Shown here: in pieces, positions 8,707-16,757 of the stretch
Layout of the letters: every line of letters starts with the position of its first letter
How positions within the stretch are numbered: the first letter of the stretch is position 1
Source: Fluviicola sp.
GTDB taxonomy: Bacteria; Bacteroidota; Bacteroidia; Flavobacteriales_D; Crocinitomicaceae
DNA length: 64,000 nucleotides
Direction: 5' to 3'
Assembly: GCF_039596395.1 (NCBI RefSeq)
Contig: NZ_JBCNJT010000005.1
Location: 1-64,000 of the forward strand
The notes under the pieces: generated by a model
What the model saw: the letters and a program-made list of their open reading frames with translations, nothing else
What the model was told of the DNA's origin: nothing
Databases searched by the model: none
Made by a program: the position numbers and the translations under genes

Positions 8707-9480
8707 CTATTTTCCCTTAAAAACCGGGCTTCTTTTCTCCATAAACGCATTCACACCTTCCGCGAAATCTTCCGATTTTCCTGCAAGCGTCTGCAATTGT
8801 TCTTCAACTGCCAGCTGTTCTGTCAGGTTATTCGTGAAGCTTGCATTCATGGCGCGTTTTGTCAAACCTAAGCCATAAGTTGGCATTGAAGCCATATTTT
8901 CTGCTAGCTTCGTCAACTCTTCTTCAAAAGATTCGTCTGAAACTGATTTGTAGATCATATTCATTGCTGCAGCGTCATTGGCAGAAACTTTCTCACCGGT
9001 CATCATCAGTGCCATCGCTTTTTGCATACCAACCAAACGCGGCAGGAAAAATGTTCCGCCGGAATCAGGAATTAACCCGATTTTCGAAAACGCCTGAATA
9101 AAAGATGCAGATTCCCTGGCGATCGTCAAGTCACAAGCCAGTGCGATGTTTGCTCCTGCTCCGGCAGCAACTCCGTTTACTCCTGCAATTATCGGTTTCT
9201 CGATAGTTCTGATTCGCTCAATAATCGGATTGTAATGATCTTTTACAATGGATTGCATTTCAGGGCCGTTCGGATCCGTTGCTTCTGCTAAATCCTGACC
9301 AGCACAAAACGCCTTTCCTTCTCCTTTAATGACAATAGCCCGGACTTTCTCATCCTTTTCGCAATCATCCAGAGCCTTTTGCAAAGCCATCGCCATTTCT
9401 TTATTAAAACTATTGAAAACCTGCGGCCTGTTTAGCGTAAGCGTACAAACCCCATTTTTAAATTCTTGAATCAGTGTCAT
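8707..9480 (-). CDS. paaG: PaaG-like enoyl-CoA hydratase/isomerase
   Basis: This crotonase-fold enzyme of 257 residues is very like PaaG, which isomerises ring-1,2-epoxyphenylacetyl-CoA to an oxepin-CoA and also shifts double bonds in enoyl-CoAs. Matching features are the oxyanion-hole segments FCAGQDLAEATDPNG and VNGVAAGAGANIALACDL, the catalytic Asp in KIGLIPDSGGTFFLPRL, and the end REGV/EGVNAFMEKRSPVFKGK. I placed the start at MTLIQEFK (9480) rather than at 9513, because a TATCTTTG promoter box lies at 9503-9496, downstream of the longer start. The ring-activating paaABCDE genes are not in the window, so phenylacetate degradation is possible but not shown. Confidence 0.85.
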   Translation of the reverse strand: MTLIQEFKNGVCTLTLNRPQVFNSFNKEMAMALQKALDDCEKDEKVRAIVIKGEGKAFCAGQDLAEATDPNGPEMQSIVKDHYNPIIERIRTIEKPIIAGVNGVAAGAGANIALACDLTIARESASFIQAFSKIGLIPDSGGTFFLPRLVGMQKAMALMMTGEKVSANDAAAMNMIYKSVSDESFEEELTKLAENMASMPTYGLGLTKRAMNASFTNNLTEQLAVEEQLQTLAGKSEDFAEGVNAFMEKRSPVFKGK

Positions 9481-9495
9481 TCTTGATTTTTTAAA

Positions 9496-9503
9496 CAAAG
9501 ATA
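9496..9503 (-). promoter_or_regulatory. -7 box for the paaG-like gene
   Basis: TATCTTTG on the minus strand matches TAnnTTTG exactly. It ends 15 bases before ATG 9480 and so fixes the start codon. No clear -33 TTG is visible about 19 bases upstream. Confidence 0.6.
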
Positions 9504-9847
9504 GAAAAAGCACTTTCCCGACATGCTGATTTCAGATAAATCTTCGCGATTGCCGGGTTCGTATATTACCACATCTACAGTCGACCGGATGTTTAAACAC
9601 CTAAGTCCTGAAATTTCATTCAAATTTTAAATCCCGCACTTATATTTTTAAAATTTCTATCTAAAACCGTCAACTATAATTGCCGTTTAAAAATTATCTG
9701 AAAAAGAATAACTTATAACTAATTTTCAGCAAAGCCTTTTAAACAAAGGGCTTTCAGAGTTGTTAAAATTTAATTTTCAGTTCAAAAAAATTTGAAAAAT
9801 GTATTTCGATTTAATTATCTTGCCCCCAACCATTATAAATACAGACC
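9504..9847. other. 344-base AT-rich intergenic region
   Basis: This region separates the paaG-like promoter from the first duplicated secreted-protein gene. It is very AT-rich and contains no open frame worth calling. Near its right end a TTTG (9791-9794) is followed 21 bases later by TATCTTGC (9816-9823), a one-off variant of the -33/-7 pair that could serve the rightward gene. Otherwise I see nothing in it. Confidence 0.5.
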
Positions 9848-10939
9848 ATGTTGAAATCCGCCATTCTCTTATTCACATGCTGCTTTTTAATCGGTCCGCA
9901 CTACTCTCAATGCACAAACGTGGGATCAAGTTTAGTAGCACCCTATGTAAGCAATACCTCCGACAAAGGAGTTATGTTTGACATTTTACCATCGAAAACT
10001 GTTACCATCACCTGTTTCGAGGCGAATCTTCCCGCTTCTTCAATCGGGAACTATGAAATTTATTACAGGCCCGGAACCTACATCGGTTCGGAAATTAAAC
10101 CGGAGAACTGGCAACTTATCGGTTCTTCCACAGCTATTCAAAGTGCCGGTCTAAATACGGGAACTGCTTTGGAAATCCCGGTTAATGCGGTTATGCAGGC
10201 AGGACAAACCTATGCATTCTACATTACGTCTTCGGACTCAGCCTTGTCTACCGGGCTTCTCACTACGGACAATCCCGGTTATGTACTAATCTCTGCTAAT
10301 GAAGACATGGCAATCTGGGGAGGAATCGGGGTGAACTATCCTTTCAATACGGTTAAATTAAACCGGAGTTTTAATGGTACAGCCCACTACACGCTTGGAA
10401 ATACACTGGCAGTAGAATTTGTTGATTTTTCAGCCACCAGGTCAAATTATTCTGCCCGGCTGGAATGGCAGACAGAAACCGAACATAACAGCGATTACTT
10501 CGAAATTGAACGTTCCGCAAATGGTTGGGATTGGGAAAGGCTAGTTACCACTGAGGCAGCGGGTGAAAGCACTTCACCAACACACTATCACGAAACGGAT
10601 GCTGATCCGCTTGAAAAGATTAGTTATTACAGATTGAATCAATATGATCTGAACGGAACAAAAACAGTCATGAAAGTCGTATCCTTTAATAACGAAATCG
10701 AAATCCCGGAAAATGAAATTCGTGTGTCCCCGAACCCGGTCACTGAACGGGTCATGGTATTCGGCGATAAATCCGAACTAAAGAATTTAACGGTTTATAA
10801 TTCAATCGGCCAGGACGTTTCAGATGCCGTGACAATTACCAGCCACAATGGTTATTCGGAGGTTTATTTCGAAAATCAGCAGGAAGGCGTTTTTATTCTG
10901 AAATCCAAAACGAGTTCTCAGATCTTGATCAAAAAATGA
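9848..10939 (+). CDS. Secreted T9SS cargo protein, copy 1 of a tandem pair
   Basis: The 363-residue protein has a signal peptide (MLKSAILLFTCCFLIGPHYSQ), a beta-rich N-terminal domain to about residue 185, then a domain beginning LAVEFVDFSATRSNYSARLEWQTETEHNSDYFEIERS, common in Bacteroidota extracellular proteins. The C-terminus starts VSPNPVTERVMVFG and ends GVFILKSKTSSQILIKK, a type A T9SS sorting domain. It is homologous along its full length to the next gene (11178), so the pair arose by tandem duplication. The piece of DNA after its stop is a decayed copy of the WYL gene's 3' end. The role is unknown; surface attachment is predicted. Confidence 0.82.
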   Translation: MLKSAILLFTCCFLIGPHYSQCTNVGSSLVAPYVSNTSDKGVMFDILPSKTVTITCFEANLPASSIGNYEIYYRPGTYIGSEIKPENWQLIGSSTAIQSAGLNTGTALEIPVNAVMQAGQTYAFYITSSDSALSTGLLTTDNPGYVLISANEDMAIWGGIGVNYPFNTVKLNRSFNGTAHYTLGNTLAVEFVDFSATRSNYSARLEWQTETEHNSDYFEIERSANGWDWERLVTTEAAGESTSPTHYHETDADPLEKISYYRLNQYDLNGTKTVMKVVSFNNEIEIPENEIRVSPNPVTERVMVFGDKSELKNLTVYNSIGQDVSDAVTITSHNGYSEVYFENQQEGVFILKSKTSSQILIKK

Positions 10940-11085
10940 CTTATTGATAGTTTCTACCTGGCTTTGATCCGGTTTATGATGTGTTTCCACAATTATTCAG
11001 GTTCGATCACAGCGATCCCGCCTCCGGAACTCATGATACTCCGGATCATTTTCCAAAAGATAGCCTTCATTTCGAAGGTGGATTT
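10940..11085 (-). pseudogene. Decayed 3' fragment of the WYL-regulator gene
   Basis: This stretch aligns, base for base over most of its length, with 12273-12423, which is the last part of the intact WYL regulator gene. Read on the minus strand it still gives STFEMK, IRSIMS, VIEPE and HIINRIKA, matching the regulator's C-terminus. It carries a 3-base deletion, a TTA-to-TAA change that puts a stop after VIEPE, and 1-base deletions near the end. It has no 5' part and cannot make a protein. It was carried along when the neighbouring secreted-protein gene was duplicated, and has since decayed. Confidence 0.85.
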
Positions 11086-11177
11086 AAACGTTAAAATTTT
11101 GGTTTGGAAGTGTTAAAAATCGGGAAACTCTACTTCAATTTCCTTAACTTGCTGTAAACCATTATTTACGTCAGGTC

Positions 11178-12272
11178 ATGTTGAAATCCACATTTCTCTC
11201 GGTCGCATGCTGCCTGTTCATCGGCCATCATGCTTTTACTCAATGTATTGCCGGAGGATCGAATGCAGTAGCGCCCTATGCAAGCAACAGTTCCAACAAA
11301 GGAGTTATGTTTGACATCACAGCAACAAATACCGTAACCATTTCGTGTTTTGATGCAAATCTACCGGCTTTATCCGTCGGAGGTTATGAAGTTTATTTCA
11401 AAACCGGAACTTACGTCGGATTCGAAACCAATGCGGCAAGCTGGACTTTACTGGGATCGGAAGGTTCTCTTTTGAGTATCGGGCTGAACCTGGCAACACC
11501 CATCAGTGTTCCGGTCAACAAAACAATCCTTGCCGGACAAACCTATGCTTTCTACATCACGGCTTCCAATCCGATTCTGTCTACCGGTGTATTGACCACA
11601 ACCAATTCCGGTTATTCAGCAATCACTTCCAATTCCGATTTAACCGTTTATGGGGGAGCGGGAATTACTTATCCTTTCGGGACAGTTACGGCCAACAGGG
11701 CTTTCAACGGAACGGTTCATTATATTCTGGGAGATCCGCTTCCTGTAGAATTCCTGGATTTCACCGCCGTGAAAGTAGATCAATCCGTTCTTTTGGAATG
11801 GGAAACCGAATCGGAACACCACAGTGATTACTTCGAAGTGGAACGCTCCTTGAATGGAATTGACTGGAACCGGCTTTTAACCGTCAAAGGCGCTGGCGAA
11901 AGTTCCGTGAAGGAAATTTATCAGAAAATGGACGACAATCCACTGGACGGAATCAGCTATTACCGGCTCAATCAGTACGATTTTGACGGTACGAAAACAT
12001 CTCTGAAAACCATTTCGTTCAACAATAAAGTGGAAATCGGGGAAAACGACATCAGGATCTTCCCGAATCCGATCATCGATCGTTTCCGGGTTTTCGGTAA
12101 TCAATCAGAACTGGAAACCCTGAAAGTGTTCAATTCGGTCGGCGAAGATATTTCCGGGAGTTTAACAATGACCTGTCACGAAGGATTCACAGATGTTGTT
12201 TTTAAAGACCAGGTTGAAGGTGTTTTTATCTTAAAATCCAAAACGAACTCCCAAATCCTGATCAAAAAATGA
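11178..12272 (+). CDS. Secreted T9SS cargo protein, copy 2 of a tandem pair
   Basis: The 364-residue paralog of the gene at 9848 shares its whole architecture: signal peptide (MLKSTFLSVACCLFIGHHAFTQ), the SNKGVMFDI segment, the domain beginning LPVEFLDFTAVKVDQSVLLEWETESEHHSDYFEVERS, and a T9SS sorting domain from FPNPIIDRFRVFG to QILIKK. The two start regions are also alike, with ACCATTAT shortly before the ATG. The stop codon is one base away from the stop of the convergent WYL gene, so the two 3' ends are packed together with no room for a terminator. Function unknown; surface exposure is predicted. Confidence 0.82.
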   Translation: MLKSTFLSVACCLFIGHHAFTQCIAGGSNAVAPYASNSSNKGVMFDITATNTVTISCFDANLPALSVGGYEVYFKTGTYVGFETNAASWTLLGSEGSLLSIGLNLATPISVPVNKTILAGQTYAFYITASNPILSTGVLTTTNSGYSAITSNSDLTVYGGAGITYPFGTVTANRAFNGTVHYILGDPLPVEFLDFTAVKVDQSVLLEWETESEHHSDYFEVERSLNGIDWNRLLTVKGAGESSVKEIYQKMDDNPLDGISYYRLNQYDFDGTKTSLKTISFNNKVEIGENDIRIFPNPIIDRFRVFGNQSELETLKVFNSVGEDISGSLTMTCHEGFTDVVFKDQVEGVFILKSKTNSQILIKK

Positions 12273-12273
12273 T

Positions 12274-13284
12274 CTATTGATAGTTTTCTACCAGGGCTTT
12301 GATCCGGTCTATGATGTGGTTCCGCAATAATTCGGGTTCTATCACAACGATTTCACCTCCGTAACTCATGATGCTCCGGATCAATTCTTCCGAAATATAG
12401 ACTTTCATCTCGAAGGTAGATTTGTTCTTCCCTTCCTTGATCAGTCTTTGCGATGCATGGAAAGGCTGCGATTCAATGTATTTTGCTGCAATATTATCTG
12501 CTTTGAAAACAACGGTTTCCGGCTTGCCGTTACTGGCCGTAATCCCGATTGCGTGCTCAAAGAACTGGTCCGGGTTGAACGGGATCGGTGAACGGAATAC
12601 TTCTTCCGAGTTTTGAAGATCGTAAATCCGGTCCAAACCATACGTAATGATTCCTTCCTTGATCAGGTCGTAACACAATAGGTACCAGCGATTGCGGTAT
12701 TCTTTCAGTAAAAGCGGAAGTACTTTACGTGCTTTGCGTTTTTGCGTTTGGAAACTTTCATAGTCAAAATAGATGACTTTTCCGTCTTTGATCGCATTCA
12801 GAATGGGATTCAGGAATTCACTTCCGCGCGAAGAAACGGGAGTTTCAAATTCTACAAAACGCTCAATGGATTTGTCGTTGATGTCATTCGAAATATTCAC
12901 GCGGTCCACAATCTTATCGATCGCAAAGCCAAATTGCTTGAACATGCCCACGTCCTTAAACTGGCTCAGGGTGTTTGCCGCAAAACGGATCGCTTCAATA
13001 TCCGATTCATTCAGCGGAATTTCATCCAGTGAAAACTCCGGATCGCTATAGTAATACCCGTTATATCTTTTGGAATATTTGATTGGCGCATCGTGCTCCA
13101 TCTTCATAGCGAACATGTCTTTCTCAATGGTGGAATCACAAATATTTGCCCCGTCTACGCTTCCGAACAATGCTTCTTCACAAGCCTCACGTAATTGTGC
13201 TTTTGTCGGATAAGGCTTATAATTATTTCTCAGGGCACGGTCAATAATCCGGAATCTCAACAAGGCATTCTTAATATGCGGCAT
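12274..13284 (-). CDS. WYL-domain transcriptional regulator
   Basis: The 336-residue protein has an N-terminal winged-helix region (about 1-65, with LRFRIIDRALRNNYKPYPTKAQLREACEEAL) and a WYL domain at about 160-235. The latter includes KVIYFDYESFQTQKRKARKVLPLLLKEYRNRWYLLCYDL; the RWYL segment is the family hallmark. A WCX-like C-terminal domain follows to the end. WYL proteins sense a ligand, in some cases single-stranded nucleic acid, and regulate DNA-damage, defence or metabolic genes. No defence genes flank it here, so the target is unknown. Its last 150 bases have a degenerate duplicate at 10940-11085. Confidence 0.88.
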   Translation of the reverse strand: MPHIKNALLRFRIIDRALRNNYKPYPTKAQLREACEEALFGSVDGANICDSTIEKDMFAMKMEHDAPIKYSKRYNGYYYSDPEFSLDEIPLNESDIEAIRFAANTLSQFKDVGMFKQFGFAIDKIVDRVNISNDINDKSIERFVEFETPVSSRGSEFLNPILNAIKDGKVIYFDYESFQTQKRKARKVLPLLLKEYRNRWYLLCYDLIKEGIITYGLDRIYDLQNSEEVFRSPIPFNPDQFFEHAIGITASNGKPETVVFKADNIAAKYIESQPFHASQRLIKEGKNKSTFEMKVYISEELIRSIMSYGGEIVVIEPELLRNHIIDRIKALVENYQ

Positions 13285-13321
13285 AACGACAAAACTTTCA
13301 ATCTAAAGTATCAAAAAAAAC

Positions 13322-15148
13322 TCAATTTAACTTGGAATGACGCTCATCAATTGCAAATTCGATAAACAACCCGAAGCCTTCGCCGGAATTCAAATAGGTA
13401 TAATCGGCATCCAATTGCTGGATAAAAGCACTGATAATTTCCACACCGGTAGAAGATTGTTCTAAAAACTCCGTTTTTCCTTTGTATCCGATTCCGTTGT
13501 CTTTTACTAGGAGTTCGTAGTTGAGGCTTTTCTCCGGGTTATTTTTCAATGCAATTTCAATGATTCCTTCTTGTCGTTTGGCGAATGCGTGCTTATAGGA
13601 ATTCGAAAGCAATTCACACATGATTAATCCCACAGGAACCGCATAATCTATCGCCAGGTTGATCTCCTCCACATTCACGATCACTTCGATGTGTTTGTTG
13701 TAACTGGAAAAAGATTCGCCCATTTGAGAAATCAGTTTATTCAGGTAAGCTCCCATTTCCACATATGCAGAATCATTATTCAAGTGAAGCTGGTTATGGA
13801 TCAAAGCAATGGCACGAATACGTTCCTTGCCTTCTTCCAGGATCCGGAGTGCTTCTTCATCATGTACATTCCGGGATTGCAGGTTCAAAATACTCGAAAC
13901 CACCTGCAGGTTATTTTTTACCCGGTGATGAATTTCCTTCAAAAGGCTTTCTTTCATCGCCAGCGCATTCGAAATTTCTTTGTTCTTATCATCGATTTCT
14001 TCTTTTTGAAGCTGAAGCACGCGGTTCGAATCACTTTTCTGGCGGATAAACAGGTACGAAATACTGATGATTACCACAATGCTCATCAAAATCAGGATCA
14101 GGATTAAGCGAAGCTGCTGATTTTTCCCGCGCTCCTCTTCCAATAAATACTGGTTGGATTCCGTCTGAAAGTCCTTTTCCAATTCAAAAACCAGGTTTTC
14201 GCTTCGCAGATTTTCCAGTAAGTCATCCACTTCATTGCGTTTCACTGAAAAATAATACATAGAATCCATGTTGTTCTTTAGCTCGTAATAGTGCTCCAAA
14301 CATCCGTACACCTGGAATAAATCGCGCAATTCCGTGGATTTTTCGTTTTTGAGTACTTTGTCAAAATATGGCTTAGCCAAATCCAGTTGATTGGTATACA
14401 AATAAATTTCACCCAAACTGGCATTGGCGTACTGTTCCGCAAATTTCCAGTGATTGAACCGGGCAAGGTTTTTGGCAAACCGAAATTCCTTCAGTGCTTT
14501 TCCGATATCGTTATTGAAGAAATAGACTTGTCCCGCCGAATTCGCAACCTGGAAACTATAAGGAGCACTCATTTTGGTTACTAATTCTTTGGCTGCAGCT
14601 ATCTGTACCATTGCTTTGTCAAATGCCCCCTTTTCACTGTAACAGTTGGCTAATACCAGGCGACACTGCAGCAACAGGTATTTGTCGGACTTATTGGATT
14701 CATTCAGGATTTTAGTCGCTTTTTCAATGAGCACATCATAATCCTGACCCAAACTTTCGTACACGGCACTGTACAAATCGAGGTATAATTTGTCCTGTTT
14801 TTTAACTTTAAAGAAGAACTGGAAGCGTTTGGCTTTATTGATTTCAAACTTTACACGGGCGTAATCACCATAAGCACTGAAAAATTTGATCTTCTTAATG
14901 GTGATGCTATAGTTGATCTCCGCATTGTGGAAATGACTGTACTTGTTGTCTAAAAAGCGAAGGGTTTCATTGGCTTTGGAAATATCCACGATCATTTCTT
15001 CCCGTAAGCGCTGGATTTCCCGATTGAATTGTTCGTGATCGTATTTTTTTTGCTGCGAAAAACCTGAAAAGGTGCAATGAATGAACAGAAAGGCTAAAAG
15101 CAAATGCTTTTGTTTGGATAAAAGTAGACTTTCTGAAAATAGAACCAT
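13322..15148 (-). CDS. Membrane histidine kinase with extracytoplasmic TPR-like sensor
   Basis: The 608-residue protein has an N-terminal signal or anchor segment (LLLAFLFIHCTFSGFSQ), a helical tetratricopeptide-like region at about 40-320, and a membrane helix near 345-370 (LILILILMSIVVIISISYLFI). A HisKA_2 type dimerisation domain contains the phosphoacceptor His in KEIHHRVKNNLQVVSSILNLQSR. The HATPase domain has ELLSNSYKHAF and DNGIGYKG. It belongs to the histidine kinase subgroup common in Bacteroidota with HisKA_2. No response regulator lies in the neighbourhood, so it is an orphan; its partner is elsewhere. The cue is unknown. Confidence 0.88.
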   Translation of the reverse strand: MVLFSESLLLSKQKHLLLAFLFIHCTFSGFSQQKKYDHEQFNREIQRLREEMIVDISKANETLRFLDNKYSHFHNAEINYSITIKKIKFFSAYGDYARVKFEINKAKRFQFFFKVKKQDKLYLDLYSAVYESLGQDYDVLIEKATKILNESNKSDKYLLLQCRLVLANCYSEKGAFDKAMVQIAAAKELVTKMSAPYSFQVANSAGQVYFFNNDIGKALKEFRFAKNLARFNHWKFAEQYANASLGEIYLYTNQLDLAKPYFDKVLKNEKSTELRDLFQVYGCLEHYYELKNNMDSMYYFSVKRNEVDDLLENLRSENLVFELEKDFQTESNQYLLEEERGKNQQLRLILILILMSIVVIISISYLFIRQKSDSNRVLQLQKEEIDDKNKEISNALAMKESLLKEIHHRVKNNLQVVSSILNLQSRNVHDEEALRILEEGKERIRAIALIHNQLHLNNDSAYVEMGAYLNKLISQMGESFSSYNKHIEVIVNVEEINLAIDYAVPVGLIMCELLSNSYKHAFAKRQEGIIEIALKNNPEKSLNYELLVKDNGIGYKGKTEFLEQSSTGVEIISAFIQQLDADYTYLNSGEGFGLFIEFAIDERHSKLN

Positions 15149-15284
15149 AGGTATCGTGAAATAGCAGCTTCCCTGACCAATTTAAGGAATAATTATACAC
15201 TAAATAATTTTTCCAACAAAACTTTTCAGGCTTGGTTTTCCAAGCGATCACTAATTCACTAACAATCAGGATTCTCTCCGCGAA

Positions 15285-16718
15285 CTAAGCGTTTACCGTG
15301 TCTTTCTTTTTGTCGTAACCGAAAAGTTCGTAGTACTTAATCGCTTTCACCACGTTTTCCGGAACATCCTGTTCCCAGCTTGTAATTCCCGCACGGATTT
15401 TCGACAATACATCGTCTGAAAGAATTTTCAATGCTTCCGGATCAAAATTCGAGATCGCTTCCAGCTTGTTGTTATCCTTCAGGAATTGCACCAATCCGCG
15501 TAAATGTTTCGGAATGGTCAATTCGTCCAACGTATATAATTCACCGGTATCTACATTCAATGCAGGATACACATACATTTTCACATTGTGCCCGAACCCG
15601 ATTCCGAAAGCTTCCAATAAACCTCCCGGTAAATTGTCGTAATAGCGTTCGTCAAAAATGGTATGCAGGTTGTAAATTCCGGCAATAACTCCCATTTTCT
15701 GACCACGTGCGATCGTTGCCAGGTAATCCAGCATTTTATAGTGCTTCAGATAATTGGAAATCATCACGGTATATCCAAGTGATTCCAATAGTTCAGCGCG
15801 GTCAATAAAGTCTTTGTCTGAAATTTTCCCGTCTGCCGTCAAATCTTTCAGGGTCAGCTCGAAAATCACCGACAGGTTATCTTCACGAACACCTTCTTCT
15901 TTCAGGAACTGTTCCGTTCCATGAGCGATCATGTCCAAGTGCACTTTCGTAACCGGTCTGAAACGACCGCGCATCAACAAAATATTCTTTTTATACAATG
16001 CTGCCGCAGGTTGGAGAACTGTTCCGCACAAGTCAAACATCGTTGCGTCTGTCATTCCTCTTTTTACCAGGTTCAAAGCGATCAAACGGTTATCCGCCAA
16101 TCCTACGTCCGGTCCGGAAATACGTAACATATCCACTTCTACACGATCTCTTGGAATGCGGTGTACCAGGTTTGTCAGGAATTCATCCAGATCATCCGTT
16201 GAAAAGTAAGCCGCGTGAATCAGGTTTACACCTAAAATCCCCAATGCTTCCTGTTGTGCCTTGTGCGAATTATCGTGCATCTTGACGTGCAGGATAATGT
16301 CATTGAACTCGCCTCCCTGTTTCAACTGGAAACGCAATCCAACCCAACCCTGGCCCTGATTGGTCTTGTGATAATTTAAAGATTCAACGGTATTACAAAA
16401 TGCGAAGAAACGGGCAACTTCCTGTTTTTTAGGAAGACGCTCACATAAGGTATTGTATTCTGTTGTAAGCATGGTAACCAAACGCTGCTCACAAACATAC
16501 CTGGATGCAGCGCCATACATCGCATCCGATACTTTCATATCGTAAGCCGATTGCGTATACGCAATGGTTCCGGAACTACCTCCCGCTTTAAAAAAGTTGG
16601 CTGCTACTTCCTGTCCCGCTCCAATTTCAGCGAAACAACCATAAATGTCACTTGTTAGATTAATTTTCAAGGCTTTCTCCTCGGTGGTTAATCTTCTTTC
16701 GTCTACCATTTCTTCCAT
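15285..16718 (-). CDS. Conserved 477-residue protein of unknown function
   Basis: I recognise this as a widespread Bacteroidota family. From memory, members are often labelled 'TonB-dependent receptor' or a nicotinate-nucleotide adenylyltransferase; neither label is supported by the sequence. There is no signal peptide, no TonB box or plug and no membrane helix, so it should be cytoplasmic. Conserved-looking blocks are FAEIGAGQEVAANFFKAGGSSGTIA near residue 30, NYHKTNQGQGWVGLRFQLK near 113, KNILLMRGRFRPVTKVHLDM near 250 and GGLLEAFGIGFGHNVKMYVYP near 365. The TACATTTG promoter box 11-18 bases upstream supports the start. It is probably a housekeeping enzyme, but its reaction is unknown to me. 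Confidence 0.75.
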   Translation of the reverse strand: MEEMVDERRLTTEEKALKINLTSDIYGCFAEIGAGQEVAANFFKAGGSSGTIAYTQSAYDMKVSDAMYGAASRYVCEQRLVTMLTTEYNTLCERLPKKQEVARFFAFCNTVESLNYHKTNQGQGWVGLRFQLKQGGEFNDIILHVKMHDNSHKAQQEALGILGVNLIHAAYFSTDDLDEFLTNLVHRIPRDRVEVDMLRISGPDVGLADNRLIALNLVKRGMTDATMFDLCGTVLQPAAALYKKNILLMRGRFRPVTKVHLDMIAHGTEQFLKEEGVREDNLSVIFELTLKDLTADGKISDKDFIDRAELLESLGYTVMISNYLKHYKMLDYLATIARGQKMGVIAGIYNLHTIFDERYYDNLPGGLLEAFGIGFGHNVKMYVYPALNVDTGELYTLDELTIPKHLRGLVQFLKDNNKLEAISNFDPEALKILSDDVLSKIRAGITSWEQDVPENVVKAIKYYELFGYDKKKDTVNA

Positions 16719-16728
16719 ATCACTTGTA

Positions 16729-16736
16729 CAAATGTA
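16729..16736 (-). promoter_or_regulatory. -7 box for the 477-residue protein gene
   Basis: TACATTTG on the minus strand is an exact TAnnTTTG match that ends 11 bases before ATG 16718. It predicts a very short 5' leader. No good -33 box is seen. Confidence 0.5.
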
Positions 16737-16757
16737 CTAACAATTAGACTTACTTCG

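Noticed and set aside
7479-9480. A complete phenylacetate degradation cluster.
   Set aside because: Only PaaG-like and PaaH-like genes are present; ring epoxidase, ligase and ring-opening genes are not in the window.
10940-11177. A possible small RNA or regulatory region between the two paralogous secreted genes.
   Set aside because: Most of it is explained as a decayed copy of the WYL gene end; no hairpin-terminator structure was seen.
12274-15148. A defence island around the WYL regulator.
   Set aside because: No nuclease, restriction, abortive-infection or phage genes are nearby; neighbours are metabolic or surface proteins.
15285-16718. TonB-dependent receptor or nicotinate-nucleotide adenylyltransferase.
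   Set aside because: There is no signal peptide, plug, barrel or clear nucleotidyltransferase motif.
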